This document shows positions 1 to 11,801 of a DNA stretch of 51,998 nucleotides, in pieces; the first letter of the stretch is position 1, and each line of letters begins with the position of its first letter. Position numbers and translations under genes: made by a program. The notes under the pieces were generated by a model. That model saw only the letters and a list, made by a program, of their open reading frames with translations. It did no database searches and had not been told where the DNA came from. The stretch is from Leptospira adleri (lineage in GTDB: Bacteria > Spirochaetota > Leptospiria > Leptospirales > Leptospiraceae), in the NCBI RefSeq assembly GCF_002811985.1, contig NZ_NPDU01000009.1, positions 45,136 through 97,133 of the forward strand, in the 5' to 3' direction.

Positions 1-2
1 GT

Positions 3-51
3 GTTGAGTTCACGCGATCCATAGAGAGCGTTGCGTTGAGTTCACGCGATC
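3..51. repeat. Short direct repeat, two copies
   Basis: The 17-base string GTTGAGTTCACGCGATC occurs at 3-19 and again at 35-51, a period of 32. It is followed at 60-73 by a GTAGGAACTACGAC element of the kind scattered through the other intergenic regions here. Two copies at the window edge are too few to call an array. It may continue outside the window. Confidence 0.6.
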
Positions 52-79
52 TCCTCTCCGTAGGAACTACGACTTTTCT

Positions 80-120
80 AAAAAAAGCCCCCGCCCGAGT
101 TAGGGTGGAGGTGGCGGGCT
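80..120 (-). terminator. Rho-independent terminator of the tonB-like/prsW/prmA/pfkB operon
   Basis: Read on the minus strand, AGCCCGCC (120-113) can pair with the GGCGGGGGCT segment, and a run of seven T follows directly. It lies about 100 bases past the stop codon of the kinase gene at 219. The right arm has two extra G, so the stem is imperfect but GC-rich. Confidence 0.7.
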
Positions 121-196
121 CGTGGGAAAATTTCGGCAAAATCTCCTTATCACAGAAAATCAAACTCTGCAACAAAATTTCGTCCCTTCAAAATTC

Positions 197-212
197 TGTC
201 GGAACTCCGACA
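197..212. repeat. 16-base palindromic intergenic element
   Basis: TGTCGGAACTCCGACA is a 7+2+7 inverted repeat followed by seven A, sitting 7 bases from the stop codon of the kinase gene. The same core, as TGTCGGAGTTACGAC, is the second module of the tandem array at 6.1-6.35 kb. It is probably a dispersed leptospiral repeat. An operator or small hairpin is the alternative. Confidence 0.5.
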
Positions 213-218
213 AAAAAA

Positions 219-1205
<987 letters not shown>

Positions 1206-1208
1206 CGG

Positions 1209-2108
<900 letters not shown>

Positions 2109-2112
<4 letters not shown>

Positions 2113-2875
2113 CTTGTTTCCCGGGTCGTATCCAAAATTTCCGCGTCGACCGCTCTGTCATCTAGGAATTCATCCGTTGAGATGAAAGTCCGAAAGTCTC
2201 TTACGATCCAGACCCAGATTCCGATAAAGAGCGCCGTGGATAACCAAGCCCCGAATCGAGACTGAGGAAGAACAAAAAAGTTGAAGAGCCCGTGTTGAGA
2301 GACCGCGAGAAGAAACGCCAAAAATAGATAAACGGGTTTGTCCTTCGGTTCTTTTAGATTCGATTTCATAAAGGCCAAAGCAAAACAGAGATTGATGAGA
2401 AAGTGCGCGTTCGAAGAACGGATCGTGCGGCCGACGAACATCGCGATCCGATCCTCTTCTTTTGCGTTGAAGATATAGTTCGCGTTTTCGATTCCCGCAA
2501 ATCCAAGCGCAACAAATCCTCCGATCAAAACGATTTCTTTACGAAACGTGTAAGTCTTCCAATCGAACGCAAGGAGAAGTCCCGCGAAAAGAATCAAAAT
2601 TCCTTTGCAGAATTCTTCCATCATTCCCGCTTGAATGAACGCGATATGAGCCGTTTGAGTGAGGATATGTCCTCCCCTTTTCGGCGCGGCCATCTTCACG
2701 TCCGGCCAAAAAATCGGATGCAATTTCAAAACGATCTCGGTTGAAAGATAACCCAAAAAAAGCGCGAGAAGAATTAAGAAAATTCTCTGCGGAGTATTTT
2801 TTCCCGGGAAAAGAAGAATCAGAAAAAGTCCCCATGGAAGAATCGAAAGAAACCCGAGAAGTGCGACTTCCACGC

Positions 2876-2879
<4 letters not shown>
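2109..2879 (-). CDS. PrsW-family intramembrane metalloprotease
   Basis: Multi-pass membrane protein of 256 residues with the PrsW/CPBP-like signature. EEFCK (88-92) supplies the paired glutamates and lysine, GIEN (129-132) marks the second helix, and His159 (NAHF) and His196 (SQHG) are the likely metal ligands. About seven hydrophobic segments are visible. In Bacillus, PrsW makes the first cut in the anti-sigma factor RsiW. The target here is unknown and no anti-sigma factor is adjacent. The ATG at 2879 overlaps the stop of the upstream TonB-like gene (ATGA) and the gene's own stop overlaps prmA, so the three are coupled. The acidic C-terminal tail (about residues 232-256) is probably cytoplasmic. 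Confidence 0.8.
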
Positions 2880-4558
<1,679 letters not shown>

Positions 4559-4678
4559 CTGCAAAACGGATTTGTATCAACCATTGGACCCGAGTAAGGA
4601 GCGTAGGCAAACAAGAAATCCTTCCGAAGAGAGAATTAAAATACTTTATTCCCGAATCCAGAGCAAAATCCTGGGCAG

Positions 4679-6073
4679 ATGGAAAAGAAAGAAAGTCTCG
4701 ATTCCTCTTTGAAGGAAATTGTATCCGTCTGTAAACGTAGAGGATTTGTTTATCCCGGTTCTGAAATTTACGGAGGACTCTCAAACACCTTCGATTACGG
4801 TCCTTACGGAGTCGAACTTCTCCAAAATTTAAAACAACTCTGGTGGAAGTTTTTTGTTCACTTAAGAGAAGACGTCGTCGGACTGGATTCTTCCATTCTT
4901 CTCAACCCCAAGGTTTGGGAAGCATCCGGACACGTTTCCAATTTTACGGATCCATTGATCGATTGTAAGAATTGTAAGACCCGAATCCGCGCCGACAAGT
5001 TCCTCGAAGACCAAAAGGGAGAAGGTTTCGCGACCGGCCTCACTTTGGATAAGATGAACGAAGTAATCAAGGAAAACAATTTCGCGTGCCCGAACTGCGG
5101 ACAAAGGGGAACGTTCACCGAGGCGAGGGACTTCAATCTTATGTTCAAGACCTCTCACGGCGCGAGCGCGGAAGACGCGTTGGATATTTATCTTCGTCCC
5201 GAAACCGCTCAGGGAATCTTTTTAAATTTTAAGAATGTGGTCTCAACTACGAGAAGAAAGATTCCTTTTGGAATCGCTCAGATCGGAAAGTCTTTCCGAA
5301 ACGAAATCATGGCTCGTCAGTTCGTCTTTCGAACGAGAGAATTCGAACAGATGGAGATGGAATTTTTCTGCGAACCCGGAACTCAGAAAGAATGGTTCGA
5401 TCATTGGGTGAGTTATTGTATGAACTGGCTCACCGATCAAGTGGGAATCAAAAAAGAAAACCTGAGAGTGAGAGAACACGAAAAGGAAGAATTGTCATTT
5501 TACAGCGAAGGAACTTCCGACATAGAATTCAAATACAACTTCGGCTGGGGAGAACTCTGGGGAATCGCTTCCAGAACCGACTACGATCTAAACCAGCACC
5601 AAAAATTTTCCGGAGAGGATCTGAAGTATCAAGATCAAGTTCAGAACAAAAAGTTCATTCCCTTTGTCGTAGAACCCGCGTTAGGCGTAAATCGTTTGTT
5701 TCTCGCGGTAGTCACCGACGCTTACGAGGAGGAAAAACTTCCGGACGGAGAGGTTCGAACCGTTCTTCGTTTTTCTCCGAAGATCGCTCCCGTAAAAGCC
5801 GCGGTCTTTCCTTTGATGAAAAAAGACGGCCTTCCCGAAAAGTCCAGAGAAATCTTCGCCGAACTTTCCAAACTCGGAAACATAGAATACGACGACGGCG
5901 GCGCGATCGGCAAAAGATATAGAAGACAGGACGAAATCGGAACTCCTTTTTGTATAACAGTAGATTATGATACTCTAAAGGACAACACGGTCACGGTCAG
6001 AGAACGGGACAGCATGTCCCAGGAAAGAGTATCGGTCGACAAACTTGCGACCTGGCTGTTCGAAAGACTGTAA
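4679..6073 (+). CDS. glyS: Glycyl-tRNA synthetase, single-chain (alpha2) type
   Basis: Charges tRNA-Gly with glycine using ATP in the cytoplasm. The 464-residue length fits the homodimeric class II enzyme, not the alpha2beta2 form. Visible landmarks are the opening GGLSNTFDYGPYG (32-44), a zinc-binding insertion with Cys96/Cys99 (CKNC) and Cys137/Cys140 (CPNC), YLRPETAQGIF (171-181), class II motif 2 (FRNEI at 206-210 with FRTREFEQME at 217-226), motif 3 (EPALGVNRLF) and a C-terminal anticodon-binding domain. The ATG at 4679 has only a weak GGGC upstream, but it matches the usual N-terminus. The gene is divergent from the TonB-like gene, with about 138 bases between them. It appears monocistronic. 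Confidence 0.96.
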   Translation: MEKKESLDSSLKEIVSVCKRRGFVYPGSEIYGGLSNTFDYGPYGVELLQNLKQLWWKFFVHLREDVVGLDSSILLNPKVWEASGHVSNFTDPLIDCKNCKTRIRADKFLEDQKGEGFATGLTLDKMNEVIKENNFACPNCGQRGTFTEARDFNLMFKTSHGASAEDALDIYLRPETAQGIFLNFKNVVSTTRRKIPFGIAQIGKSFRNEIMARQFVFRTREFEQMEMEFFCEPGTQKEWFDHWVSYCMNWLTDQVGIKKENLRVREHEKEELSFYSEGTSDIEFKYNFGWGELWGIASRTDYDLNQHQKFSGEDLKYQDQVQNKKFIPFVVEPALGVNRLFLAVVTDAYEEEKLPDGEVRTVLRFSPKIAPVKAAVFPLMKKDGLPEKSREIFAELSKLGNIEYDDGGAIGKRYRRQDEIGTPFCITVDYDTLKDNTVTVRERDSMSQERVSVDKLATWLFERL

Positions 6074-6112
6074 GTTTTGTTTTTAAAGCAGGCGTTTTCC
6101 CGGTCGGATGTT

Positions 6113-6351
6113 TTAGCGCGTTTAGTCGAACTTCGCGAAATCGGCGAAGGGACTTCTTGTGTCGGAGTTACGACCGCGGTTAGGCGAACTTCGTGAAATC
6201 GCACGTTGTGAATCTTGTGTCGGTGTTCCGACCGCGTTTATTCGAACCTCGTGAAATCGGTGAAGGACTTCTTGTGTCGGAGTTACGACCGCGGTTAGGC
6301 GAACTTCGTAAAATCGCACTCCGTGAATCTTGTGTCGGAGTTACGACAAAA
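6113..6351. repeat. Tandem array, four copies of a ~58-base unit
   Basis: Units with CGAAC at 6127, 6185, 6243 and 6300 (periods 58, 58, 57). Each unit has a first module like CGTTTAxxCGAACTTCGTGAAATCG and a second module TGTGTCGGAGTTACGAC. Units 1 and 3, and units 2 and 4, are more alike, so a dimer may have been duplicated. The array starts about 40 bases after glyS. It has no convincing coding frame and lacks the constant-repeat/variable-spacer pattern of a CRISPR. The second module recurs at 197-212 and the first module at 10.5 kb. Confidence 0.85.
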
Positions 6352-6877
6352 ATGAATTTTACTTTTACTATTTCTTTGTAGCTTGCGTTTTGATCGTAAG
6401 CGTTTTATTTCAGACTTTGAGAATAGAACTATAATTTCAAAGGACTCAAGTTCAAGATTCTGACGCCTAAAGGAAACCGAAGATTCCTAAACAAAAACAA
6501 ATTTAATGATAAAAAAATTACTCAGCAAAACTTAATTTATTCAACTGTCATTGATTTAGGCGATCAACTCTGCACTTAGGATCATAGATTTAGCGAACCA
6601 AATTCTGGCCTTAATCAAACTCATAATGCCTATTTAAAGTGGTAGCTATAAGTGAAAATGGATTGACTTTACGATCGAGCGTCCAAGGCGAAAAAAATCG
6701 AGCTTATTGTGTTTCGGTATTTTTTTTGAGAGTTATGTAATTTCGAAAAAGTTTATAAATACTTAATTTAGGATTTTCTAAAACTATTCTCGAAAAGCAA
6801 TCACAATGCCGCTTTTGAGTTTTCTCAAAATGAATAGAAACGTTAGAACCACAGTCTCATGATAAATTCGTTGTGCT
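6352..6877. other. AT-rich intergenic stretch, no gene seen
   Basis: About 525 bases between the tandem array and the M23-like gene. All frames are broken by frequent stops and I find no tRNA-like fold or insertion-sequence end. The composition is clearly more AT-rich than the genes around it. It presumably holds the promoter of the M23-like gene, but no clear -35/-10 pair stands out. Confidence 0.5.
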
Positions 6878-7525
6878 TTGACCAGCCTCTTGTTCCTGCC
6901 CCTGTTCTCCTGTTTTTCGTTCAAGAAGACAGTCAAAGATCTACGGCCGCAAGTAGCCGCCAAACCTCCATGCGACTACTGCGACGATCAAATGCAATAT
7001 TCTGACGTGCTCGATTATTTTGAAGTTTATCCGGAATACACGGCGGATGGATTTGATTTTCCCGTCTGTTACCCGAATGGAATCGGCTGCAAGGTTGTCA
7101 ATCCGTTCGGTTTTGCATATCATCTAGGTGAGGGCTGGATGAAAAATAGAGGTAACAGCTTCGGCTCCCCGATTCACGCCATCGGCAATGGAATCGTTAA
7201 AACCTTCATGAACGCGGGCCCAGGATGGGGTGACGTCGTGATCATAACACATAAGTTGCCCGATGGTCAACTCATCAATTCGCTCTATGGTCACTTCTCC
7301 AAAGTATATGTCAAAAAAGGAGACCTCATTAAACGTGGTCAAATAATTGGTCTCGTCGGCGACGCAAATAGGCATTATGAGCCTCATCTTCACTTTGAAA
7401 TACGTGACGAATTCTTCATGTTGATTGAAGGGGGATATTCGCGCATTTTGGATGGATGCCTTGATCCTCGTAAATTTATTTCGGCTCATCGTAAACTATT
7501 ACCGATGAAGAGACAATTCCAATGA
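6878..7525 (+). CDS. M23 (LytM-like) peptidase-family lipoprotein, possibly inactive
   Basis: A 215-residue protein with a very short signal (MTSLLFLPLFSC) whose lipobox would lipidate Cys12. A LytM/M23 domain spans residues 80-200. His139 (YGHF), His170 and His172 (HLHFEIR) are present. The first zinc motif reads HLGEGW (His82 onward), where many relatives have HLGEDW, so the aspartate ligand is Gly86. That suggests a non-hydrolysing activator or a peptidoglycan-binding protein, like the degenerate LytM factors EnvC and NlpD. The start is TTG at 6878. In-frame stops just upstream leave little room for a longer form. The cysteines between residues 31 and 71 (CDYC and others) may form disulphides. 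The gene stands alone between long AT-rich intergenic regions. Confidence 0.75.
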   Translation: MTSLLFLPLFSCFSFKKTVKDLRPQVAAKPPCDYCDDQMQYSDVLDYFEVYPEYTADGFDFPVCYPNGIGCKVVNPFGFAYHLGEGWMKNRGNSFGSPIHAIGNGIVKTFMNAGPGWGDVVIITHKLPDGQLINSLYGHFSKVYVKKGDLIKRGQIIGLVGDANRHYEPHLHFEIRDEFFMLIEGGYSRILDGCLDPRKFISAHRKLLPMKRQFQ

Positions 7526-8605
7526 TTTCGGTTATCGTCTAACTTAATCTCGCCGTTTCGTTCGGTTCTGCATATTCGCCTTATCACCGACAAAACGCGA
7601 TTAAGATCGCAATTAAATCGACCAACGCGTTGCTGAAATCACCTTGCGGATCAAACGTCGAAAGCCTTTGATCGTCAGGTAAAATCGATTGAGGAATGTA
7701 ATCTTTCGAATTCTTTTGCCTAGTTTCTATACCAATTTTATTTCCCAATTCCTTTACTTATCTTCAAGATAATAGCTTCGCTACTAATATCAACCCGGCT
7801 CAAATCAAAAAAACCTAAGAATCTATCCGAAACGCGAAAGATTTTACCGTCTTTACCAGTGCTGCAGTTATTAGAATATAGGTTTCCGAATTACGTAAGG
7901 GAAAAAGAGATTACTGGTATTTTTTTCCGGACAAGAAAGGTTTTATCTATGGGACCCAATCATTATAGGAAAACGGCAAAACTCTATTCCATCTAAATTA
8001 ACGAAGCATAATTCTTCCTGATCAAAAACAAATCTGAAAACGCCAACGCTTTCAGAGATTGAAGCCGATTGTTATGAAAAAGCAGAAATACAAATACACA
8101 ATATTTGTGTTTGTATCCGGCGAACTGAAGCGCATTCTGTAAGACTCATTCTTTGACTGAAACGACTTAAAACCGGACGGACGTTAGAATCAATCGGGAC
8201 GACATTCCTGCAAAACCCTCCTCGTTTTACAAAAAAGCCTTCCTCTCTTTTTCTTTTTCGGATAAGAATTTCGTAAAAGCACATTCTTATCCGAAAAAAT
8301 ATTCTTAGAATAAAAACCCTTCTCCGAGACGAGAAAATACGGTTCGTCGGAAAATTCTTCTCCTATAAGATTTATGAAGCACAAAGGAAAAATTGCAAAA
8401 GGCGAAAGTAGGATTTCCAAGCGTCATCCGTTAGAAATTCTTGGCTTTCACAAAGGATTTTTCAAAAATTTATTTCCAGAAAAGAAAAGTTGCGATTCTT
8501 AATTGAATACAGAATTTTTCATTCCCGAGGTGCAAATAAGATCGAATGACTCGGGTCTTAAATTTGAAAATTGATAAACGAAGAACTCGTTATCTAAGGA
8601 CACGT
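7526..8605. other. Long AT-rich intergenic region with hairpins, no supported gene
   Basis: About 1,080 bases with frequent stops in all frames. Two structured spots stand out: an imperfect hairpin at 8088-8116 (ATACAAATACA against TGTGTTTGTAT) and a perfect 16-base inverted repeat at 8254-8298. A minus-strand open frame at 8072-8284 runs through the inverted repeat and has no recognisable protein character, so I do not call it. The stretch may be decayed coding sequence or hold a small RNA. The sequence alone does not decide. Confidence 0.45.
8254..8298. repeat. Perfect 16-bp inverted repeat with 13-base loop
   Basis: TTTTTCGGATAAGAAT (8254-8269) is exactly mirrored by ATTCTTATCCGAAAAA (8283-8298). 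The outer ends are T-rich on the 5' side and A-rich on the 3' side on both strands, the reverse of an intrinsic terminator. It is more likely an operator, a small-RNA stem or a remnant of a mobile element. Confidence 0.8.
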
Positions 8606-9478
8606 ATGAATAAAAAATTCTCCCGAGGTTTGATCATTGCCTTTTCAACCTTCGCCCTTCTCTTTCTTTTTAGATTGATCTATGGATTTGCGGCTTACAG
8701 TTCGGAGACCGAGTCCACGACGAACGTCATCCCTTTTCAGACGCGAGAATCGAATTACGTTAAGCAAAACATCGCTTCCAATAAAATTCGATACGAGGGA
8801 GCGGGGACTAACAAAAGTTTTGATCAAAAATATGAAAAGGTCGCAACTTTAGAAACGCAATCTTCAGACATGGAAACCGATGAAAAGAAAGTAAGGGATC
8901 TCGTAAGCTCCTCGTCTTCGATCATCCAATACGAAAACAGCTCAGGGTTGAAAGAAAATCGAGATCGTATTATTAGATTAGCAGTCGGCGTTCCGCCCGA
9001 AAAATTTGACGAACTTGTCGAGGAGTTTAAAAAGATTGGAAAGACTCTGCTTCTTACGATCAACAAAAAAGATAAGACGAACGAATACAAAGACCTTCAG
9101 GCAAAAAAAGAATCCCTAGTCAAAATTCGAAATTCTCTTTCGACCTTAAAAAGCAAAGGAGGTCGGATCGATGAATATATCAATTTAGAAAATCGAATTT
9201 TGGAAATTGAAGACGAAATTCAAAAATTAGGAATCAGCCTGGGAGAATTCGATTCTGAAAATGAATTCTGTACGGTTCTGGTTACGATTTACGAAAATAA
9301 GTCTTCGAACAAAGCAGGCATCGGCCTTCTCCGCCGTGTAAAAGTCGCGTTAGAATGGACTTTCAAATACTATTTCCTACTATCAATTTCGTTTCTGTTT
9401 GTCGTTCTGGCGATTCACTTCGGCGTTCCGATTTTTGAAAAGTTTAAGCACCTCGTGATCAAAAACGAAAAGGAATAA
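8606..9478 (+). CDS. DUF4349 membrane-anchored protein
   Basis: About 290 residues with an N-terminal transmembrane segment (GLIIAFSTFALLFLF) and a second near the C-terminus (YYFLLSISFLFVVLAIHFG), a topology usual for DUF4349. The middle matches the family: a beta-rich stretch (IRLAVGVPPEKFDELVEEF), then a long Glu/Lys-rich coiled coil (residues about 155-220) containing LENRILEIEDEI, then a final strand (CTVLVTIYE). The family function is unknown, and the large loop should face the periplasm. The start is the ATG at 8606 because AAGGA ends 5 bases upstream. A longer frame from 8546 has no ribosome-binding site and a very basic leader. No operon partner is clear, although the next gene starts 111 bases downstream on the same strand. 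Confidence 0.8.
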   Translation: MNKKFSRGLIIAFSTFALLFLFRLIYGFAAYSSETESTTNVIPFQTRESNYVKQNIASNKIRYEGAGTNKSFDQKYEKVATLETQSSDMETDEKKVRDLVSSSSSIIQYENSSGLKENRDRIIRLAVGVPPEKFDELVEEFKKIGKTLLLTINKKDKTNEYKDLQAKKESLVKIRNSLSTLKSKGGRIDEYINLENRILEIEDEIQKLGISLGEFDSENEFCTVLVTIYENKSSNKAGIGLLRRVKVALEWTFKYYFLLSISFLFVVLAIHFGVPIFEKFKHLVIKNEKE

Positions 9479-9589
9479 AAAAAAGAACCTAACTTATTTA
9501 AAATCTTCTTCTTGAAAGAGAAAGCGGGTTTGAATTCAATATCTTTCAAATCCGGTTTCTCTAAAATTTGCAAAGAGAATTTTTATTTC

Positions 9590-10087
9590 ATGGCAAAATC
9601 CCCAAAAAAAGCCGAACAATTTCAAATTGGAAATCTCCTCCCAGAGCACAGAGAAAGTGCGATCGAACTCGTAAATCAATTCTTTCGTCTTGTCAACTCA
9701 TTGACGTTAGACGGCGTCTTCAAGATTCGTCCTCGGGCCGGCACCAAAATGGTGGATGTTTATTTAAAACTTCGTGGAACGGGAAAAGTGCTTCTCCTCG
9801 GCGGCTTTTTAGGAGAAGAACTCGTTTCCCTTCTCATAGCGCGCACGGAAGATAAACCTTATTTGGAGGAAAATAAAACTCTTTTTATCGACTTAGCCGT
9901 AACAAAACGAGGAAAGCAAAAATCCGGTTATATGAAACCTCTTGTTATTTTTTGCGAATCTTGGGCGAAAGAGCAAGGCTTTCAAAGCGTAGAGTTAAGG
10001 GCGATTGCGGAGAATGAAAATGCGGTTTCTTTTTGGAAAAATATGGGCTACGATCCTTTCTATGTCCGTTTTCGGAAATTGATATAA
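9590..10087 (+). CDS. GNAT-family N-acetyltransferase
   Basis: A protein of about 165 residues with the GNAT fold: an N-terminal helix pair, a central hairpin (KVLLLGGFLGEELVSLLIA), strand 4 (LFIDLAVTKRGKQKSGYMKPLVIF) holding the acetyl-CoA pyrophosphate loop in a poorly conserved form, and a last helix with ENENAVSFWKNMGYDPF. This final motif is characteristic of the family. It should transfer acetyl from acetyl-CoA to an amine, with substrate unknown. I chose the ATG at 9590 (MAKSPKK). The frame extends up to a TTG at 9512, but that leader looks non-conserved and lacks a ribosome-binding site. It is probably co-directional with, but not tightly coupled to, the DUF4349 gene. Confidence 0.75.
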   Translation: MAKSPKKAEQFQIGNLLPEHRESAIELVNQFFRLVNSLTLDGVFKIRPRAGTKMVDVYLKLRGTGKVLLLGGFLGEELVSLLIARTEDKPYLEENKTLFIDLAVTKRGKQKSGYMKPLVIFCESWAKEQGFQSVELRAIAENENAVSFWKNMGYDPFYVRFRKLI

Positions 10088-10925
10088 ATTATTTTTTTAT
10101 AATATTTCTTAACTCTTTTTAAAATCAAAAGCAATCTCAAAACAACGAATGGTTTTTTATCCCGGATATATTTTCCATGATCTACATTCGAAATGATGTA
10201 AATTGAAAAAATATTCCATCTATTCAAGCAGACTCTGAGCAAAAAAAGGTATATTAAAAAAACACTTTTTTCAACAGGCGCCTTAAAAAAAGACAAGGAG
10301 AGTCGACGGAGTTCATTCATGTAAATAAAAATGCGATTTTGAATTCACGTCTGAGTTTAGACCTGAATCAATCTGCATCTTCCTTGAGAAATTTTACAAA
10401 GAAATCGGAAACGATCCATATCAATTTTAATTTCTTTATCGCCCACAAAATCGATCTTAGATTTTTCAGCCTGTTGTCGTGTATTTCTACAAGTTCGTAT
10501 AAACGCAACCGGATCCAAAGCGAAACTCCCAATTATACGAAGTTCGCATAAACGCGACCGGCTCCAAAGCGAGAACCCCAATTATACGAAGTTCGCATAA
10601 ACGCAATCGGCTCCAAAGCGAGAACCCCAATTATACGAAGTTCGCATAAACGCAACCGAAGTATTCCTAAAACTAAATTCTTATCTTTCGCGCTCTGACG
10701 CTTTAGTTCTGGGTCCGTTTCAAAAGAGGTCCTCTGTGTTTCGCAAAATCAGTCCAAAGACTGAAAATCTGAAAATATAATCAGCATTCGATTTCGGAAT
10801 TCGCAAAAAGAGCTGGCGCGGGAACGACTCTTATTTTTTGCATTTTGAAAAAAAATAGCAAAAGGAAAAAGTTAATATATAATCATTGTTTAATATATTA
10901 ATTCAGAGATAGACCTAAAAAAAAA
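10088..10925. other. AT-rich intergenic region containing a tandem array
   Basis: About 840 bases between the GNAT gene and the end of the transglutaminase gene on the other strand. Apart from the 49-base tandem repeat at 10492-10660, I see only AT-rich sequence. The open frames crossing it are short, low in complexity and on both strands at once. A terminator for the minus-strand cluster would be expected near 10850-10920, but only AT-rich sequence is visible there, with no clear hairpin. Confidence 0.5.
10492..10660. repeat. Tandem array of a 49-base unit, about 3.4 copies
   Basis: AGTTCGCATAAACGC (first copy AGTTCGTATAAACGC) starts at 10492, 10541, 10590 and 10639, exactly 49 bases apart. 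The last copy is partial. The units are nearly identical, with conserved TCCAAAGCGA and CCAATTATACGA segments. Read on the minus strand, the core is CGCGTTTATGCGAACTTCG, which closely matches the first module of the 6.1 kb array. The lack of unique spacers rules out CRISPR. Confidence 0.88.
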
Positions 10926-11801
10926 TCATTCTCGAATCACGTCGACTTCTACTTTCAACTTATGCTTTCCGCCTCCGAATAAGATTCCCTTTAAAGGAGA
11001 AACGTCGGCGAAATCGCGACCGACCGAAGTAAAGATATATTCTTCGCTTAACATTTTACCATTTGTTGGATCGTAATCGACCCAGCCTATCCCGGGAGAA
11101 TAAATGGAAAACCAAGCGTGTGATGCATCCGAACCCTGTAGTTTTGCCTGGCCGGGAGGCGGAAAAGTTTCTATATAACCGGAGACATATCTGCAGGGAA
11201 TTCCCACGCTCCTGAGCGCGGCGATCGATAGATGAGTAAAATCCTGACAAACGCCTTTTCTATTCTTCAAAACCTGTGCCGGCGGAGTTTGAATCGTAGT
11301 CGCCCCCGCTTTGAATTCAAAAGATTTATAAAACCGATCCGTATAATCCATAACCGCCTGTAATAGCGGTTTTTCGAAATCCATCATCTCCTTTGCAAAC
11401 TTCTCAAAAAGAGGATCTCGAACCGCAAAAGAGGAATCGGCGACGTATTCCAACGCCTCCAAATCTTCTCTCAAATGTGATGCGGCCAAAAGATTCGGAA
11501 TCTCGGAGACCTTAGGCGAATGATTTAGATTTCCGTAATCTACTGGATGTGTGTTCACCCTACTCTCGGAGACGATCTCCAAAATTTGATGCGAATCCTC
11601 GACGGAAAAAGAATATACTAAATTGCCGAAATAATCCTTTCTATAACCCGAAACTGACGGCCCCGGATGAACTCTGAGTTTAAGATCCTTACAATCCTGA
11701 TGTCGATTCGACCCGGGACACATGTGTGCAAGATTATGACAATGAGAGACTTCCTCTTGATAACTGTATCGGGTAACGTGCTTTACCGTATAATCAGCCA
11801 T
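10926..11801 (-). CDS. Transglutaminase-like cysteine protease-fold protein
   Basis: A 291-residue protein with the bacterial transglutaminase N-terminal domain (residues 1-85) and a transglutaminase core. The catalytic triad is visible: Cys185 (GVCQDF), His228 (SHAWF) and Asp244 (DYDPTNG), with the usual YVSGYIE strand between them. No signal peptide is present, so it is probably cytoplasmic. In this family the fold acts as a peptidase/amidase or a transamidating enzyme. It is the last gene of a five-gene amidoligase cluster and starts (ATG 11801) 8 bases inside the end of the upstream ATP-grasp/alpha-E fusion, so translation is likely coupled. A longer frame to 11837 would only add a leader lying inside the upstream gene. 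Substrate unknown. Confidence 0.85.
   Translation of the reverse strand: MADYTVKHVTRYSYQEEVSHCHNLAHMCPGSNRHQDCKDLKLRVHPGPSVSGYRKDYFGNLVYSFSVEDSHQILEIVSESRVNTHPVDYGNLNHSPKVSEIPNLLAASHLREDLEALEYVADSSFAVRDPLFEKFAKEMMDFEKPLLQAVMDYTDRFYKSFEFKAGATTIQTPPAQVLKNRKGVCQDFTHLSIAALRSVGIPCRYVSGYIETFPPPGQAKLQGSDASHAWFSIYSPGIGWVDYDPTNGKMLSEEYIFTSVGRDFADVSPLKGILFGGGKHKLKVEVDVIRE

Noticed and set aside
6113..6351. Possible CRISPR array
   Set aside because: The 58-base units run directly into one another, with no unique spacers, and the units diverge from each other.
7526..7800. Transposase remnant after the M23-like gene
   Set aside because: A short string (RVAEITLRIKRRKPLIVR) looked suggestive, but it ends in a stop and cannot be extended in any frame.
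8072..8420. Two overlapping minus-strand frames of 70 and 76 codons
   Set aside because: They lie across the perfect inverted repeat and share no recognisable motif; stops fill the neighbouring frames.
10060..10320. Minus-strand open frame of 86 codons after the GNAT gene
   Set aside because: It overlaps the end of the GNAT gene, has a low-complexity Leu/Ile/Lys composition typical of AT-rich intergenic DNA, no ribosome-binding site and no recognised domain.
10339..10581. Open frames on both strands crossing the 49-base tandem array
   Set aside because: Both strands are open only because of the repeat and AT-rich context; neither shows protein-like composition.
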